From Kosakonia quasisacchari (GTDB taxonomy: Bacteria > Pseudomonadota > Gammaproteobacteria > Enterobacterales > Enterobacteriaceae), in the NCBI RefSeq assembly GCF_004331415.1, contig NZ_SJOP01000022.1, positions 1-64,000 on the forward strand: a stretch of DNA of 64,000 bases, in the 5' to 3' direction. Below are positions 18,170 to 26,367 of the stretch, piece by piece. Position 1 is the first letter of the stretch, and every line of letters begins with the position of its first letter. A program made the translations under genes and the position numbers. The notes under the pieces were generated by a model. It ran no database searches. It had not been told where the DNA came from and saw only the letters and a list, made by a program, of their open reading frames with translations.

Positions 18170-18931
18170 TTACAGAAGACGACGCGCAGCTTCCACCACG
18201 ATTTTCACCGCGTGGCTTTCGGTCTGCTTCATGGTTTCCGCATTCGGGATCTCTTGCTGGGTGCGGTTTACAATCACACCAGCAACCATGCCGGCACGCA
18301 GTCCCTGGCTTGCACACATGGTCAGCAGCGTGGCGGATTCCATTTCATAGTTCATCACGCCCATGGACTGCCACTCTTCCATGGAACCTTTAAAGCGGCT
18401 CACCACGCGGCCAGAGAAGGTGTCGTAACGCTCCTGGCCTGGATAGAAGGTGTCAGAAGAGGCGGTAACGCCGATGTGTTTCGTCGCGCCAATCGCATCC
18501 GCTGCGGCAACCAGCGCGGTAGTGCACTCAAAATCCGCCACCGCCGGGTACTCCATCGGTGCAAAGTGCAGGCTCGCGCCGTCAAGGCGCACGGACGCAG
18601 TGGTGATCAGCACGTCGCCAACATTAATGTGCGGCTGAATCGCACCGGTGGTGCCCACGCGCAGGAAAGTGCGGATGCCAAGCTGCGCCAGTTCTTCTAC
18701 GGCGATAGAGGTTGACGGGCCGCCGATGCCGGTGGAACAAACGATAACCGGTTTGCCATCCAGCTCTGCGCGCCAGCTGGTAAATTCGCGGTGGGATGCC
18801 AGTTTGACCGGCTTATCCATCAGCGCGGCGATCTTTTCCACACGCTCCGGATCGCCAGGAACGATGGCCAGCGTAGCCCCTTGTAAATCGTTTTTGGTGA
18901 GGCCGAGATGAAAAACATCAGACTTGGACAT
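18170..18931 (-). CDS. udp: Uridine phosphorylase Udp
   Basis: A pyrimidine-salvage enzyme that phosphorolyses uridine to uracil and ribose-1-phosphate. The start at 18931 gives 253 aa, the E. coli length, with GAGGAG upstream; the open frame to 18970 was not used. Family motifs are PGDPERVEKIAALM, GIGGPSTSIAVEEL, GTTGAIQPHI and MNYEMESATL. Two CRP-like sites upstream match the known CRP/CytR control of udp. Confidence 0.98.
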   Translation of the reverse strand: MSKSDVFHLGLTKNDLQGATLAIVPGDPERVEKIAALMDKPVKLASHREFTSWRAELDGKPVIVCSTGIGGPSTSIAVEELAQLGIRTFLRVGTTGAIQPHINVGDVLITTASVRLDGASLHFAPMEYPAVADFECTTALVAAADAIGATKHIGVTASSDTFYPGQERYDTFSGRVVSRFKGSMEEWQSMGVMNYEMESATLLTMCASQGLRAGMVAGVIVNRTQQEIPNAETMKQTESHAVKIVVEAARRLL

Positions 18932-19003
18932 AACAGACTCCTCTGTGGTCGGTTTTATCAGTAGAGGCAAAAAGATACTTTACAGAAGGCACGGACATAA
19001 TTT

Positions 19004-19019
19004 CGTGACTGACATCACC
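19004..19019 (-). promoter_or_regulatory. CRP-like site proximal to udp
   Basis: CGTGA-N6-TCACC matches 8 of the 10 core CRP half-site bases. Its centre is about 52 bp from that of the second site at 19056-19071, the spacing typical of CytR-regulated promoters such as deoP2. CytR would sit between the two CRP dimers. Confidence 0.7.
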
Positions 19020-19055
19020 ATGAATGAAACCAATTGCATTTCATTTCCATAAATT

Positions 19056-19071
19056 AGTGACTTACATCACA
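19056..19071 (-). promoter_or_regulatory. CRP-like site distal to udp
   Basis: AGTGA-N6-TCACA matches 9 of the 10 core CRP bases. Together with the proximal site it forms the CRP-CytR-CRP arrangement known upstream of udp. It could also act on the divergent dlhH, whose start is about 120 bp away. Confidence 0.7.
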
Positions 19072-19190
19072 TTAACACGACGTATCCCACAACTCAGCAG
19101 CAAAGAGAGTCTACGGCATGGTGATTTGCGCGCGCGGCAACTCTTCCCGACTATAGTTATTGAAGCGCTAAAAAAGGTATGGAGAATGCC

Positions 19191-19997
19191 ATGACAACCA
19201 ACAACACACCAGGCTTTGCACCTGCGGCTTCACCTCTTGCTTCAACTATTGTTCACACGCCGGAAGACGCCTTAATCGCGGGCGAAACGTCTATTCCAAC
19301 GCAGGGCGAGAACATGCCCGCTTTTCACGCCCGACCGAAAAATGCCGAAGGCCCACTGCCGATTGTCATTGTGATACAAGAAATTTTCGGCGTGCATGAG
19401 CATATTCGCGATCTGTGCCGCCGGCTGGCACTGGAAGGCTATCTCGCCATCGCACCGGAGCTCTATTTTCGCCAGGGCGATCCCAATGATTTCGCCGACA
19501 TTCAAACTCTGCTGAGCGGCCTGGTAAGCAAAGTACCGGATGCGCAAGTGCTTGCCGATTTGGATCACGTCGCCAGTTGGGCGGCGCGTAACGGCGGGAA
19601 CGCGCATCAGCTATTGGTGACCGGTTTTTGCTGGGGCGGGCGCATCGCCTGGCTGTATGCTGCGCACAATCCGCAGTTGAAAGCCGCTGTCGCCTGGTAT
19701 GGCAAACTGGTGGGGGAGAAATCGCTCAATTCTCCACATCACCCGGTGGATATTGCCACTGAACTTACCGCGCCGGTGCTTGGTTTATATGGCGCTCAGG
19801 ATACCGGCATTCCGCTGGAGAGTGTGGAAACCATGCGCCAGGCGCTCAGAGCCGCCAACGCCAAAGCTGAAATCATCGTCTACCCCGAAGCAGGTCACGC
19901 GTTTAATGCGGACTATCGCCCAAGCTATCACGCAGAATCCGCCGCCGATGGCTGGCAACGGATGCTGGCATGGTTTGCGCAGTACAGTAAAAAGTGA
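19191..19997 (+). CDS. dlhH: Dienelactone hydrolase family protein
   Basis: An alpha/beta hydrolase of the dienelactone hydrolase family (E. coli YsgA/DlhH); the physiological substrate is unknown. The start at 19191 (268 aa) has GGAG at good spacing and matches the E. coli N-terminus; an ATG 4 codons earlier is less likely. The Cys-Asp-His triad is present: Cys in GFCWGGR, Asp in GLYGAQD and His in EAGHAFN. It is divergent from udp and converges on the ABC transporter genes. Confidence 0.95.
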   Translation: MTTNNTPGFAPAASPLASTIVHTPEDALIAGETSIPTQGENMPAFHARPKNAEGPLPIVIVIQEIFGVHEHIRDLCRRLALEGYLAIAPELYFRQGDPNDFADIQTLLSGLVSKVPDAQVLADLDHVASWAARNGGNAHQLLVTGFCWGGRIAWLYAAHNPQLKAAVAWYGKLVGEKSLNSPHHPVDIATELTAPVLGLYGAQDTGIPLESVETMRQALRAANAKAEIIVYPEAGHAFNADYRPSYHAESAADGWQRMLAWFAQYSKK

Positions 19998-20003
19998 CGT
20001 TTT

Positions 20004-20026
20004 GCGCCGGGGTAAATGCCCGGCGC
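20004..20026. repeat. Inverted repeat between dlhH and the ABC transporter
   Basis: GCGCCGGG (20004-20011) and CCCGGCGC (20019-20026) form an 8-bp stem with a 7-nt loop in the 32-nt convergent gap. Neither side has a T tract, so it is a weak terminator candidate or an mRNA 3'-end stabiliser for both converging transcripts. Confidence 0.45.
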
Positions 20027-20029
20027 ACT

Positions 20030-21058
20030 TCACGCTGCGCCCAGACGCAAGCCCTGCATCAAACGTACCGCAACTGCCTGTTTGCGTTGCAGCGGTGCAT
20101 GATGAAACGCACTCAGCGTTTGCCCATCACGCAGGCGTAAATCAAGCAAATAGCGCTCGCCCTGATAAATGCAGCTTTGCACCTCAGCGCTCAGACCATC
20201 ACGCGTTACCTGCACATGCTCGGGGCGAACCAGCACCGGCTGGTGGGAAGCTGCGCCCGTGTGTGTCAAACCAGCATGTAACTGTGCACAATCCAGCTGT
20301 TGCGCTGCGGCGGACGTCGCCAGCATCAGCACACTGCCCTTCCCAATGAAACGCGCCACCCAATCATTCTGCGGCTGCTGATATAGCGTTTGCGGTGCGC
20401 CCCACTGCATCAGTTCGCCCTGATGCATGACTGCGATATGGCTGGCGAGCGCCATCGCTTCGGCCTGATCATGGGTGACATAGACAAACGTCGCGCCAGT
20501 GCGGCGGTGAAAATCACGGAATGTCTGTTCCATGGTGGCGCGCAGATGGCGGTCGAGATTTGCCAGCGGTTCATCGAGCAGCACCACTTGTGGTTCTGCG
20601 ACCAGACAGCGCGCCAGCGCCACGCGCTGCCGCTGACCGCCGCTTAATGCTTGCGGCGAACGTGCGGCGTAAGCACCCAGTTCGACCACCTCCAGCGCGT
20701 CCATCACTTGTTTATGACGCGCCGCGCCGTTCACGTTGCGCAGCTTTAACGGGTAGCCAACGTTCTCGGCAACCGTCATATGCGGCCACAGCGCGTAAGA
20801 CTGAAAGACCATCCCCATATCGCGCTGCTCCGGCGGCGTATGCAACGTGTTATCTGCAAGAAGGCGGTCACCCAGCCATAAGCGCCCTTCGCTCAATGTC
20901 TCAAGCCCGGCAAGAATTCGCAGCGTGGTGGTTTTGCCGCAGCCACTTGGCCCCAACAGGGCGGTAAACGCCCCCTGCGGAATGGTCAGATTGAGATCCC
21001 GCACCACCATCTGATCGGCAAACGCTTTGCTTAGATGTTCCAGTCTCAGCTCTGCCAA
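20030..21058 (-). CDS. ABC transporter ATP-binding protein (FbpC/PotA type)
   Basis: The ATPase of an importer, 342 aa. Walker A GPSGCGKTT is at 36-44, with signature LSGGQRQRVALAR, Walker B VVLLDEP and switch VTHDQAEA. The C-terminal part (about 240-342) is a TOBE-like regulatory region. It overlaps the permease gene by 13 nt and is the last gene of a leftward three-gene unit. This unit is not present between dlhH and metE in E. coli K-12. The ATPase alone does not show the substrate; the family includes iron(III), spermidine, aminoethylphosphonate and sugar-phosphate importers. Confidence 0.93.
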   Translation of the reverse strand: MAELRLEHLSKAFADQMVVRDLNLTIPQGAFTALLGPSGCGKTTTLRILAGLETLSEGRLWLGDRLLADNTLHTPPEQRDMGMVFQSYALWPHMTVAENVGYPLKLRNVNGAARHKQVMDALEVVELGAYAARSPQALSGGQRQRVALARCLVAEPQVVLLDEPLANLDRHLRATMEQTFRDFHRRTGATFVYVTHDQAEAMALASHIAVMHQGELMQWGAPQTLYQQPQNDWVARFIGKGSVLMLATSAAAQQLDCAQLHAGLTHTGAASHQPVLVRPEHVQVTRDGLSAEVQSCIYQGERYLLDLRLRDGQTLSAFHHAPLQRKQAVAVRLMQGLRLGAA

Positions 21059-22758
21059 GGGATCACTCCTTTCGGTAAATAGCGGCCAAGCGCGCTGAGC
21101 AACAGCATCACCAGCGCCACCAGTGCGACAACCAGCACGGAAAGCGCCGATGCCAGCACCTTGTCACCGCTCTCATCAAGGTTAAAAATCACCACGCCCA
21201 GCGTCTCTTTGCCGGCGCTCCACAGCAGCGCCGAGACGGTCAGTTCATTCACCGCCGTAAGAAATACCAGCAACGCCCCGGCAAACGCCGCAGGTGCCAG
21301 TAATGGCAGCACAATATGACGCAGCCGCTGGGAAAAATTCGCCCCGGCCAGGCTGGCGGCTTCTTCCATTGCGGGATCCAGTTGCAGCATGCTGCTGTGC
21401 ACTGGCTTCAGGCAAACCGTGAGAAAACGAGCGAGGTAGGCGAAAAAGATAATGCTCAGCGTGCCGCTAAAGCTGACATCTATCAGCGGCAATGGTCGGG
21501 CAAACAGCAGAATGCAGGCAATCGCCAGTACCACGCCGGGCAAGGTATAGGGAATGTCGATAATTAAATACAGCCAGCGCAACGGCCGACTCGGGTAACG
21601 CACCAGCAGCCACGCCAGCGGCAGGCTCAGCAACATCAACACCACGGCCGCTGAGATCGATAAAAACAGGCTGTTACTGAGCGCGCGTAATGTCGCGCTT
21701 TGTGCATCAAAGATGCCGTGCCAGGCGGCAAAAGTAAGGGTTTCACTGTTCAGCGATACGCCAAGCGTCGGCACCAACGAGGTGGTAATCAGCGCCAGCA
21801 GCGGCGCAAGCAGGATGGCACACAGCACCGCCCCCAATAACAGCTCTACCGCCAGCCGCCATTTACCGAGCGTAAAACCCAGCGCACGCCCCGCCATTCC
21901 AATCAGCGGTAACGCATAACGCCGCTGCATGTGGCCTTGCAGCGTGACAATACCAATCGCCAGCATCCCCATCAGCACCGACAGCGCGGCCACGTCGTTC
22001 AGCATCGCCGGGCCAAAGCTGGAAAGCGTCTGATAGATATACACAGGCAGTACAAAATAGGAAATCGGGATGCCCAGCATCGCCGGAATACCGAAGTTTC
22101 CCAGCGCCGAAACAAACGCGATCGCCGCACCAGCCCACAGCGCGGTGCGACACAGCGGCAGCACAATATCGAAGAACACTCGCCACAGCGATGCGCCGTG
22201 CAGCCGGGCGGCTTCAATATGCTCTTTTGGCAAACACTGTAGCTGCGTGCGCAGCGCCAGAAACACCAGCGGTGCATGCTGAATACCGAGCAACAACGCA
22301 ATGCCTTCCGCCGAATAGAGCGGGTTGCTACTGCCAAACCCTGGCGCAAGGCCAATGCTATTGAGCAGAATGCTGCCTGGCCCGAAAAGTTGCAGCCAGC
22401 TTAGCGCGGTAACCTGCGGCGGGATCATCATCGGCAGCATGAACAGAAACACCCAAACCTGTTTGAGGCGGATGTTGGTCAGCGCCAGGCAAAAAGCAAA
22501 CAGGCTGCCCAGCAGCAGTGACAATAACGTGCCCAGCCCACTGGTATACAGGCTGTGCCACAGCGCAAGCCAGGTGGAAGGGTTGCTCATCACGCGCCAC
22601 AAACTGCTGTCGCTGCCGTGGCGCCCATCCACCAGCGCAGAGAACAGCAACCGCAGGCTGGGCAGCAGGCTCAGTAGCGCAACGAGAAACAATAACAGCC
22701 AGAGCAGCCCTTTTGCCGGGCCGCCGCTGGTGTGCTGGCGCAGCGTCATACTGCTCAT
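21046..22758 (-). CDS. ABC transporter permease, fused two-domain FbpB type
   Basis: A 570-residue inner-membrane permease with about 12 membrane segments in two homologous halves, so one polypeptide supplies both permease domains. Each half has its EAA loop for contact with the ATPase: IEAARLHGASLWRV near residue 180 and MEEAASLAGANFSQ near residue 460. This fused form is typical of the FbpB/SfuB/AfuB branch. It starts 3 nt after the binding-protein stop. Confidence 0.93.
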   Translation of the reverse strand: MSSMTLRQHTSGGPAKGLLWLLLFLVALLSLLPSLRLLFSALVDGRHGSDSSLWRVMSNPSTWLALWHSLYTSGLGTLLSLLLGSLFAFCLALTNIRLKQVWVFLFMLPMMIPPQVTALSWLQLFGPGSILLNSIGLAPGFGSSNPLYSAEGIALLLGIQHAPLVFLALRTQLQCLPKEHIEAARLHGASLWRVFFDIVLPLCRTALWAGAAIAFVSALGNFGIPAMLGIPISYFVLPVYIYQTLSSFGPAMLNDVAALSVLMGMLAIGIVTLQGHMQRRYALPLIGMAGRALGFTLGKWRLAVELLLGAVLCAILLAPLLALITTSLVPTLGVSLNSETLTFAAWHGIFDAQSATLRALSNSLFLSISAAVVLMLLSLPLAWLLVRYPSRPLRWLYLIIDIPYTLPGVVLAIACILLFARPLPLIDVSFSGTLSIIFFAYLARFLTVCLKPVHSSMLQLDPAMEEAASLAGANFSQRLRHIVLPLLAPAAFAGALLVFLTAVNELTVSALLWSAGKETLGVVIFNLDESGDKVLASALSVLVVALVALVMLLLSALGRYLPKGVIPWQS

Positions 22759-22761
22759 CGG

Positions 22762-23739
22762 TTAGCGGTTTCCGAACAGGTCAGCAAAGCGCTTTTTATT
22801 GGCTTCTGTATCAGCCAACGCTTTTGCTGCATCGAAAGGCATCAACTTGATACTGTCACGCGGCGGGAAACCAACAGGAACCGGCAAATTGCCATCGGCG
22901 GGCAGGTAGCCCTGCTGGAGCACCAGTTTTTGCCCCTCATCCGAGAGCACAAAGTCGATAAACGCTTTCGCCGCCTGCGGGTTCTTCGCGTTCTTCATCA
23001 TCGCTACCGGTTCGGTAACAATGCTGACGCCCTCTTTCGGAAACACAAACTCAATCGGTGCGCCTTTGGCTTTTTCACGAATCGCCATGTAATCCACCAG
23101 CACGCCGTAGGCTTTGCTGCCAGAGGCAATCGCGCTCATCACCGCACCGTTACCGCTTTGCGGCATCGCACCGTTCTCTTTCAGTTTCTCGTAATAGTGC
23201 CAGCCGAGCGCCGGATCGTTCATCAGCGTCGCCTGGTGGATTTGTGCGGCACCGGAATAGAGCGGGCTGGGCAGCGTGGTCATGTTTTTCAGCTCCGGTT
23301 TGAGCAGATCCTGCCAGGAGGTCGGTTTGACCGGGGCTTTGCTGTGATAAGCAATACCGGTGGTGATCAGTTTGGTGCCGTAGTAGTAGCCGTCTTTGTC
23401 ATATAACTGTGTATCGAAGCGCGCGGCTTGCGGTGATTTATACGGTGCCAGTAAATTTTGCTGTTTCAGGGATTCCATGGTCACGCTGTCGGCAATCAGC
23501 AGTACGTCCGGGGCAGCACCACCGGCGGCTAACTCTGCCTGCAAGCGCGCGGTCAGCTTGGTGGTGCCGTCGCGGATCCATTTCACTTCAATGTCCGGGT
23601 GCGCTTTTTCAAAGGCGCTAACGGTCATCTGCGCATCGTCATTGGGCTGGCTGGTATAGAGCGTCAGTGTGGATTTGGCGAAAGCCGACGTACTGATGAT
23701 GGTCAGCAATACTGCCGCCAGCGCACTTGTTTTACTCAT
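22762..23739 (-). CDS. ABC transporter substrate-binding protein (FbpA/AfuA-like)
   Basis: A periplasmic binding protein of 325 aa with a cleavable signal peptide ending near residue 21 (SAFA-KS). The fold family is that of FbpA/AfuA, with an LTLYTSQPND start. Ferric-binding FbpA proteins have two adjacent tyrosines after a G-x-A-x-x-L-V-N-type strand. Here the matching strand reads GVLVDYMAIR, with Tyr217 followed by Met218. The missing second tyrosine argues against classical Fe3+ binding. Substrates such as a sugar phosphate or organophosphonate are possible but unproven. A GC-rich inverted repeat (23836-23863) separates it from metE. Confidence 0.9.
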   Translation of the reverse strand: MSKTSALAAVLLTIISTSAFAKSTLTLYTSQPNDDAQMTVSAFEKAHPDIEVKWIRDGTTKLTARLQAELAAGGAAPDVLLIADSVTMESLKQQNLLAPYKSPQAARFDTQLYDKDGYYYGTKLITTGIAYHSKAPVKPTSWQDLLKPELKNMTTLPSPLYSGAAQIHQATLMNDPALGWHYYEKLKENGAMPQSGNGAVMSAIASGSKAYGVLVDYMAIREKAKGAPIEFVFPKEGVSIVTEPVAMMKNAKNPQAAKAFIDFVLSDEGQKLVLQQGYLPADGNLPVPVGFPPRDSIKLMPFDAAKALADTEANKKRFADLFGNR

Positions 23740-23835
23740 GGTTCAGTCCCCTGTATTTTCGTTGCGACGATTAAAACAAGGGAGTTTGACAAAAATGTTA
23801 CCGAAGCGATGTTGGCTTGTTACAGAGGGATGATG

Positions 23836-23863
23836 CGCCGCCGGTTTCACACCGGGCGGCGCG
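23836..23863 (-). terminator. GC-rich hairpin downstream of metE
   Basis: GCGCCGCC (23836-23843) pairs with GGCGGCGC (23856-23863), 7 nt past the metE stop. No U tract follows on the minus strand, so termination may be incomplete. It lies between metE and the ABC transporter, which is read in the same direction. Confidence 0.5.
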
Positions 23864-23870
23864 GTAAGAT

Positions 23871-26132
23871 TTACTGTTGGCGCAGGTTCTGCGCGGCTTT
23901 CACCATGTTCGCCAGCGCGCTACGGGTTTCCGGCCAGCCGCGGGTTTTCAGGCCGCAGTCCGGGTTCACCCACAGGCGTTGCGCCGGGATACGCTGCGCC
24001 GCTTTCTGCAACAGCGCTTCAATCCACTCAACACTCGGGACATTCGGCGAGTGAATGTCGTACACGCCAGGGCCAATTTCGTTCGGGTACTCAAACTCTT
24101 CGAACGACTCCAGCAGTTCCATATCCGAACGCGAGGTTTCAATGGTGATCACATCGGCATCCAGCGCAGCGATGGAATCCATGATGTCGTTGAACTCGCA
24201 GTAACACATATGGGTGTGGATCTGCGTGTCATCTCTCGCCACCGCCGCGTTGATGCGGAACGCTTCCACGCCCCATGCAAGATAAGCATCCCAGTCGCTG
24301 CGACGCAGCGGTAAGCCTTCGCGCAGTGCCGGTTCATCAATCTGGATAATGCCAATCCCTGCCGCTTCCAGATCCGCCACTTCATCACGCAATGCCAGCG
24401 CAATTTGTTTGGCGATGGTTTCGCGGCTCACATCTTCGCGCGGGAAAGACCAGCAAAGAATAGTGACCGGGCCAGTCAGCATGCCTTTCACCGGTTTATC
24501 GGTCAGCGACTGCGCGTACTTCGCCCACTCCACGGTAATCGCTTCCGGGCGGCTGACGTCGCCGATAACTACCGGCGGTTTCACGCAGCGGGAACCATAA
24601 CTCTGCACCCAGCCATTTTGTGTAAAGACGAAGCCGTCGAGGTTTTCACCGAAATACTCCACCATGTCATTACGCTCGGCTTCGCCATGCACCAGCACGT
24701 CCAGACCCAGCCGCTCCTGCTCGACAATCGCCTGTTTAATATGTTCAGCGATACCGGTGCGGTAGTTGCTCGCGTCGAGATTGCCTTTTTTGAAGTCCAG
24801 GCGCAGGCCACGGATTTCAGTGGTCTGCGGGAAGGAGCCGATGGTGGTGGTTGGCCAGGCGGGCAGGTTAAAACGCGCACGCTGGGCTTTCGCTCGCTCG
24901 GCGTACGGGCTGTTGCGCTGGCTGTCCTGCGCGGTGATCGCCGCCAGACGCTGCGCCACCGCCGTGTTGTGGACGCGAGTAGAGTGGCGACGTGCCTGAA
25001 TCGGCGCGCTCCATTCCACCAGTTTTTCCGTTTTACCGCTGTTCAGCGCATCGCGCAGCAGCGCCAGCTCCTGACATTTTTGCAGGGCGAAGGCGAACCA
25101 GCTTTTCACTTCCGCATCCAGACGCGTTTCAACACTCAGATCGATCGGGCTGTGCAGCAAAGAACAAGAAGAGGCAACCCACAGCGGACGTTGGCCAACT
25201 ACCTCGTTGATTTGCGCATATTTCTCGGTCAGATCGGCACGCCAGACGTTACGACCATTCACCAGACCGGCAGAAAGCAGCCAGTCAGCAGGCAGACGCG
25301 AGTGCAGTTCGGCAACGTTATCCTTGCCGTGTACGAAATCAACATGCAGCCCTTGAACCGGCAGCGCGGCAATTACATCAAGGTTCGGCGTCACGCCTTC
25401 AAAATAGGTGGTCAGCAGCAGTTTCACCTGGCCGGAAAGCGCGTCGTAAGCCGGTTTAAACGCATCCCGCCAGGCTTGCGGCAGTTCCAGCACCAGCGCC
25501 GGTTCGTCGATTTGTACCCATTCGATACCGCGTTTTGCCAGCTCAGCGAGCACCTGCTGATAAACCGGCAGGATGTCATTCAGCAGGCTTAAACGATCGA
25601 ACTGTTCGCCTTTCACTTTGCCCAGCCACAGGTAAGTAACCGGTCCGAGCAGGACAGGTTTCACCTTGTGGCCCAGCGCCAGCGCTTCATCCACTTCGTC
25701 AAGCAGTTGCGTCCAGCTGAGTTTGAACTGCTGGCCTTTGCTGAACTCCGGCACCATGTAGTGGTAGTTGGTGTTGAACCATTTGGTCATTTCCGCCGCT
25801 GCCGCGGGTTCGCCGGTTGGCGCACGACCGCGACCAATGCGGAACAGGGTGTCGATATCCACCGAGCCGTCTTTGTTCTGATGACGAGCCGGCACATTGC
25901 CCAGCAGCAGGCTGGTGGTCAGAACATGGTCGTACCAGGCGAAATCGCCCACCGGCAGCAGATCAATACCGGCCTCTTTTTGCTGCTCCCAGTGACGGGC
26001 GCGCAGCTCGCGCCCTACCGCCAGCAGCTCTTCACGGGTGGAATTGCCCGCCCAGTAACTCTCTTGCGCTTTTTTCAACTCGCGACGCAGGCCAACGCGA
26101 GGGAAACCGAGGGTGTGGTTAAGAATTGTCAT
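23871..26132 (-). CDS. metE: Cobalamin-independent methionine synthase MetE
   Basis: Transfers a methyl group from 5-methyltetrahydropteroyl-triglutamate to homocysteine, the last step of methionine synthesis without B12. The start at 26132 gives 753 aa, exactly as in E. coli; the 21 codons upstream are in the leader and unconserved. The zinc ligands are in place: the HMC motif (about 641-643), the downstream Glu and Cys726 in NPDCG. It is divergent from its activator metR. The leader of about 150 nt carries an ERIC element. Confidence 0.98.
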   Translation of the reverse strand: MTILNHTLGFPRVGLRRELKKAQESYWAGNSTREELLAVGRELRARHWEQQKEAGIDLLPVGDFAWYDHVLTTSLLLGNVPARHQNKDGSVDIDTLFRIGRGRAPTGEPAAAAEMTKWFNTNYHYMVPEFSKGQQFKLSWTQLLDEVDEALALGHKVKPVLLGPVTYLWLGKVKGEQFDRLSLLNDILPVYQQVLAELAKRGIEWVQIDEPALVLELPQAWRDAFKPAYDALSGQVKLLLTTYFEGVTPNLDVIAALPVQGLHVDFVHGKDNVAELHSRLPADWLLSAGLVNGRNVWRADLTEKYAQINEVVGQRPLWVASSCSLLHSPIDLSVETRLDAEVKSWFAFALQKCQELALLRDALNSGKTEKLVEWSAPIQARRHSTRVHNTAVAQRLAAITAQDSQRNSPYAERAKAQRARFNLPAWPTTTIGSFPQTTEIRGLRLDFKKGNLDASNYRTGIAEHIKQAIVEQERLGLDVLVHGEAERNDMVEYFGENLDGFVFTQNGWVQSYGSRCVKPPVVIGDVSRPEAITVEWAKYAQSLTDKPVKGMLTGPVTILCWSFPREDVSRETIAKQIALALRDEVADLEAAGIGIIQIDEPALREGLPLRRSDWDAYLAWGVEAFRINAAVARDDTQIHTHMCYCEFNDIMDSIAALDADVITIETSRSDMELLESFEEFEYPNEIGPGVYDIHSPNVPSVEWIEALLQKAAQRIPAQRLWVNPDCGLKTRGWPETRSALANMVKAAQNLRQQ

Positions 26133-26171
26133 TTTTAGCCTCTTCAATTGGGTTAATCCAAAGGATTTCGG

Positions 26172-26275
26172 ATTAAGGGAAGGCGGCAAGTTCATGAATC
26201 CCCAGGAGCTTACTGAAGTAAGTGACTGGGGTGCATGAGCGCAGCCAACGCACCATTAATTCGAAAGACGCAGGA
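26172..26275. repeat. ERIC element in the metE leader
   Basis: The stretch AAGGCGGCAAG, TGAATCCCCAGGAGCTTAC, GTAAGTGACTGGGGTG and GCGCAGCCAACG closely matches the conserved ERIC core. The arms CCCCAG...CTTAC and GTAAG...CTGGGG (26200-26231) fold into a long hairpin. It is closer to the consensus than the copies near fadA. It lies between the Met boxes and the metE start, so it is transcribed in the metE 5' untranslated region. Confidence 0.85.
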
Positions 26276-26280
26276 TTTTT

Positions 26281-26304
26281 AGACGTCCAGATGTTTACAC
26301 ATCT
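26281..26304. promoter_or_regulatory. MetJ boxes in the metE-metR divergent promoter
   Basis: Three adjacent 8-mers, AGACGTCC, AGATGTTT and ACACATCT, resemble the MetJ consensus AGACGTCT. The first and third are the best matches. A TATAAT at 26304-26309 directly to the right is a likely -10 for rightward metR. The site is placed where MetJ-SAM would repress both divergent genes, as in E. coli. Confidence 0.8.
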
Positions 26305-26367
26305 ATAATTCGCAAGTACTGTATATTCCTCAAGCGCAAAATGTTCATGCCGGAGTGAAGGACTTTC

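Noticed and set aside
20030..23739. The ABC transporter as a recent horizontally acquired island
   Set aside because: There is no integrase, tRNA junction, direct repeat or IS, and base composition and codon use look like the neighbours. Lineage-specific loss in Escherichia is equally possible.
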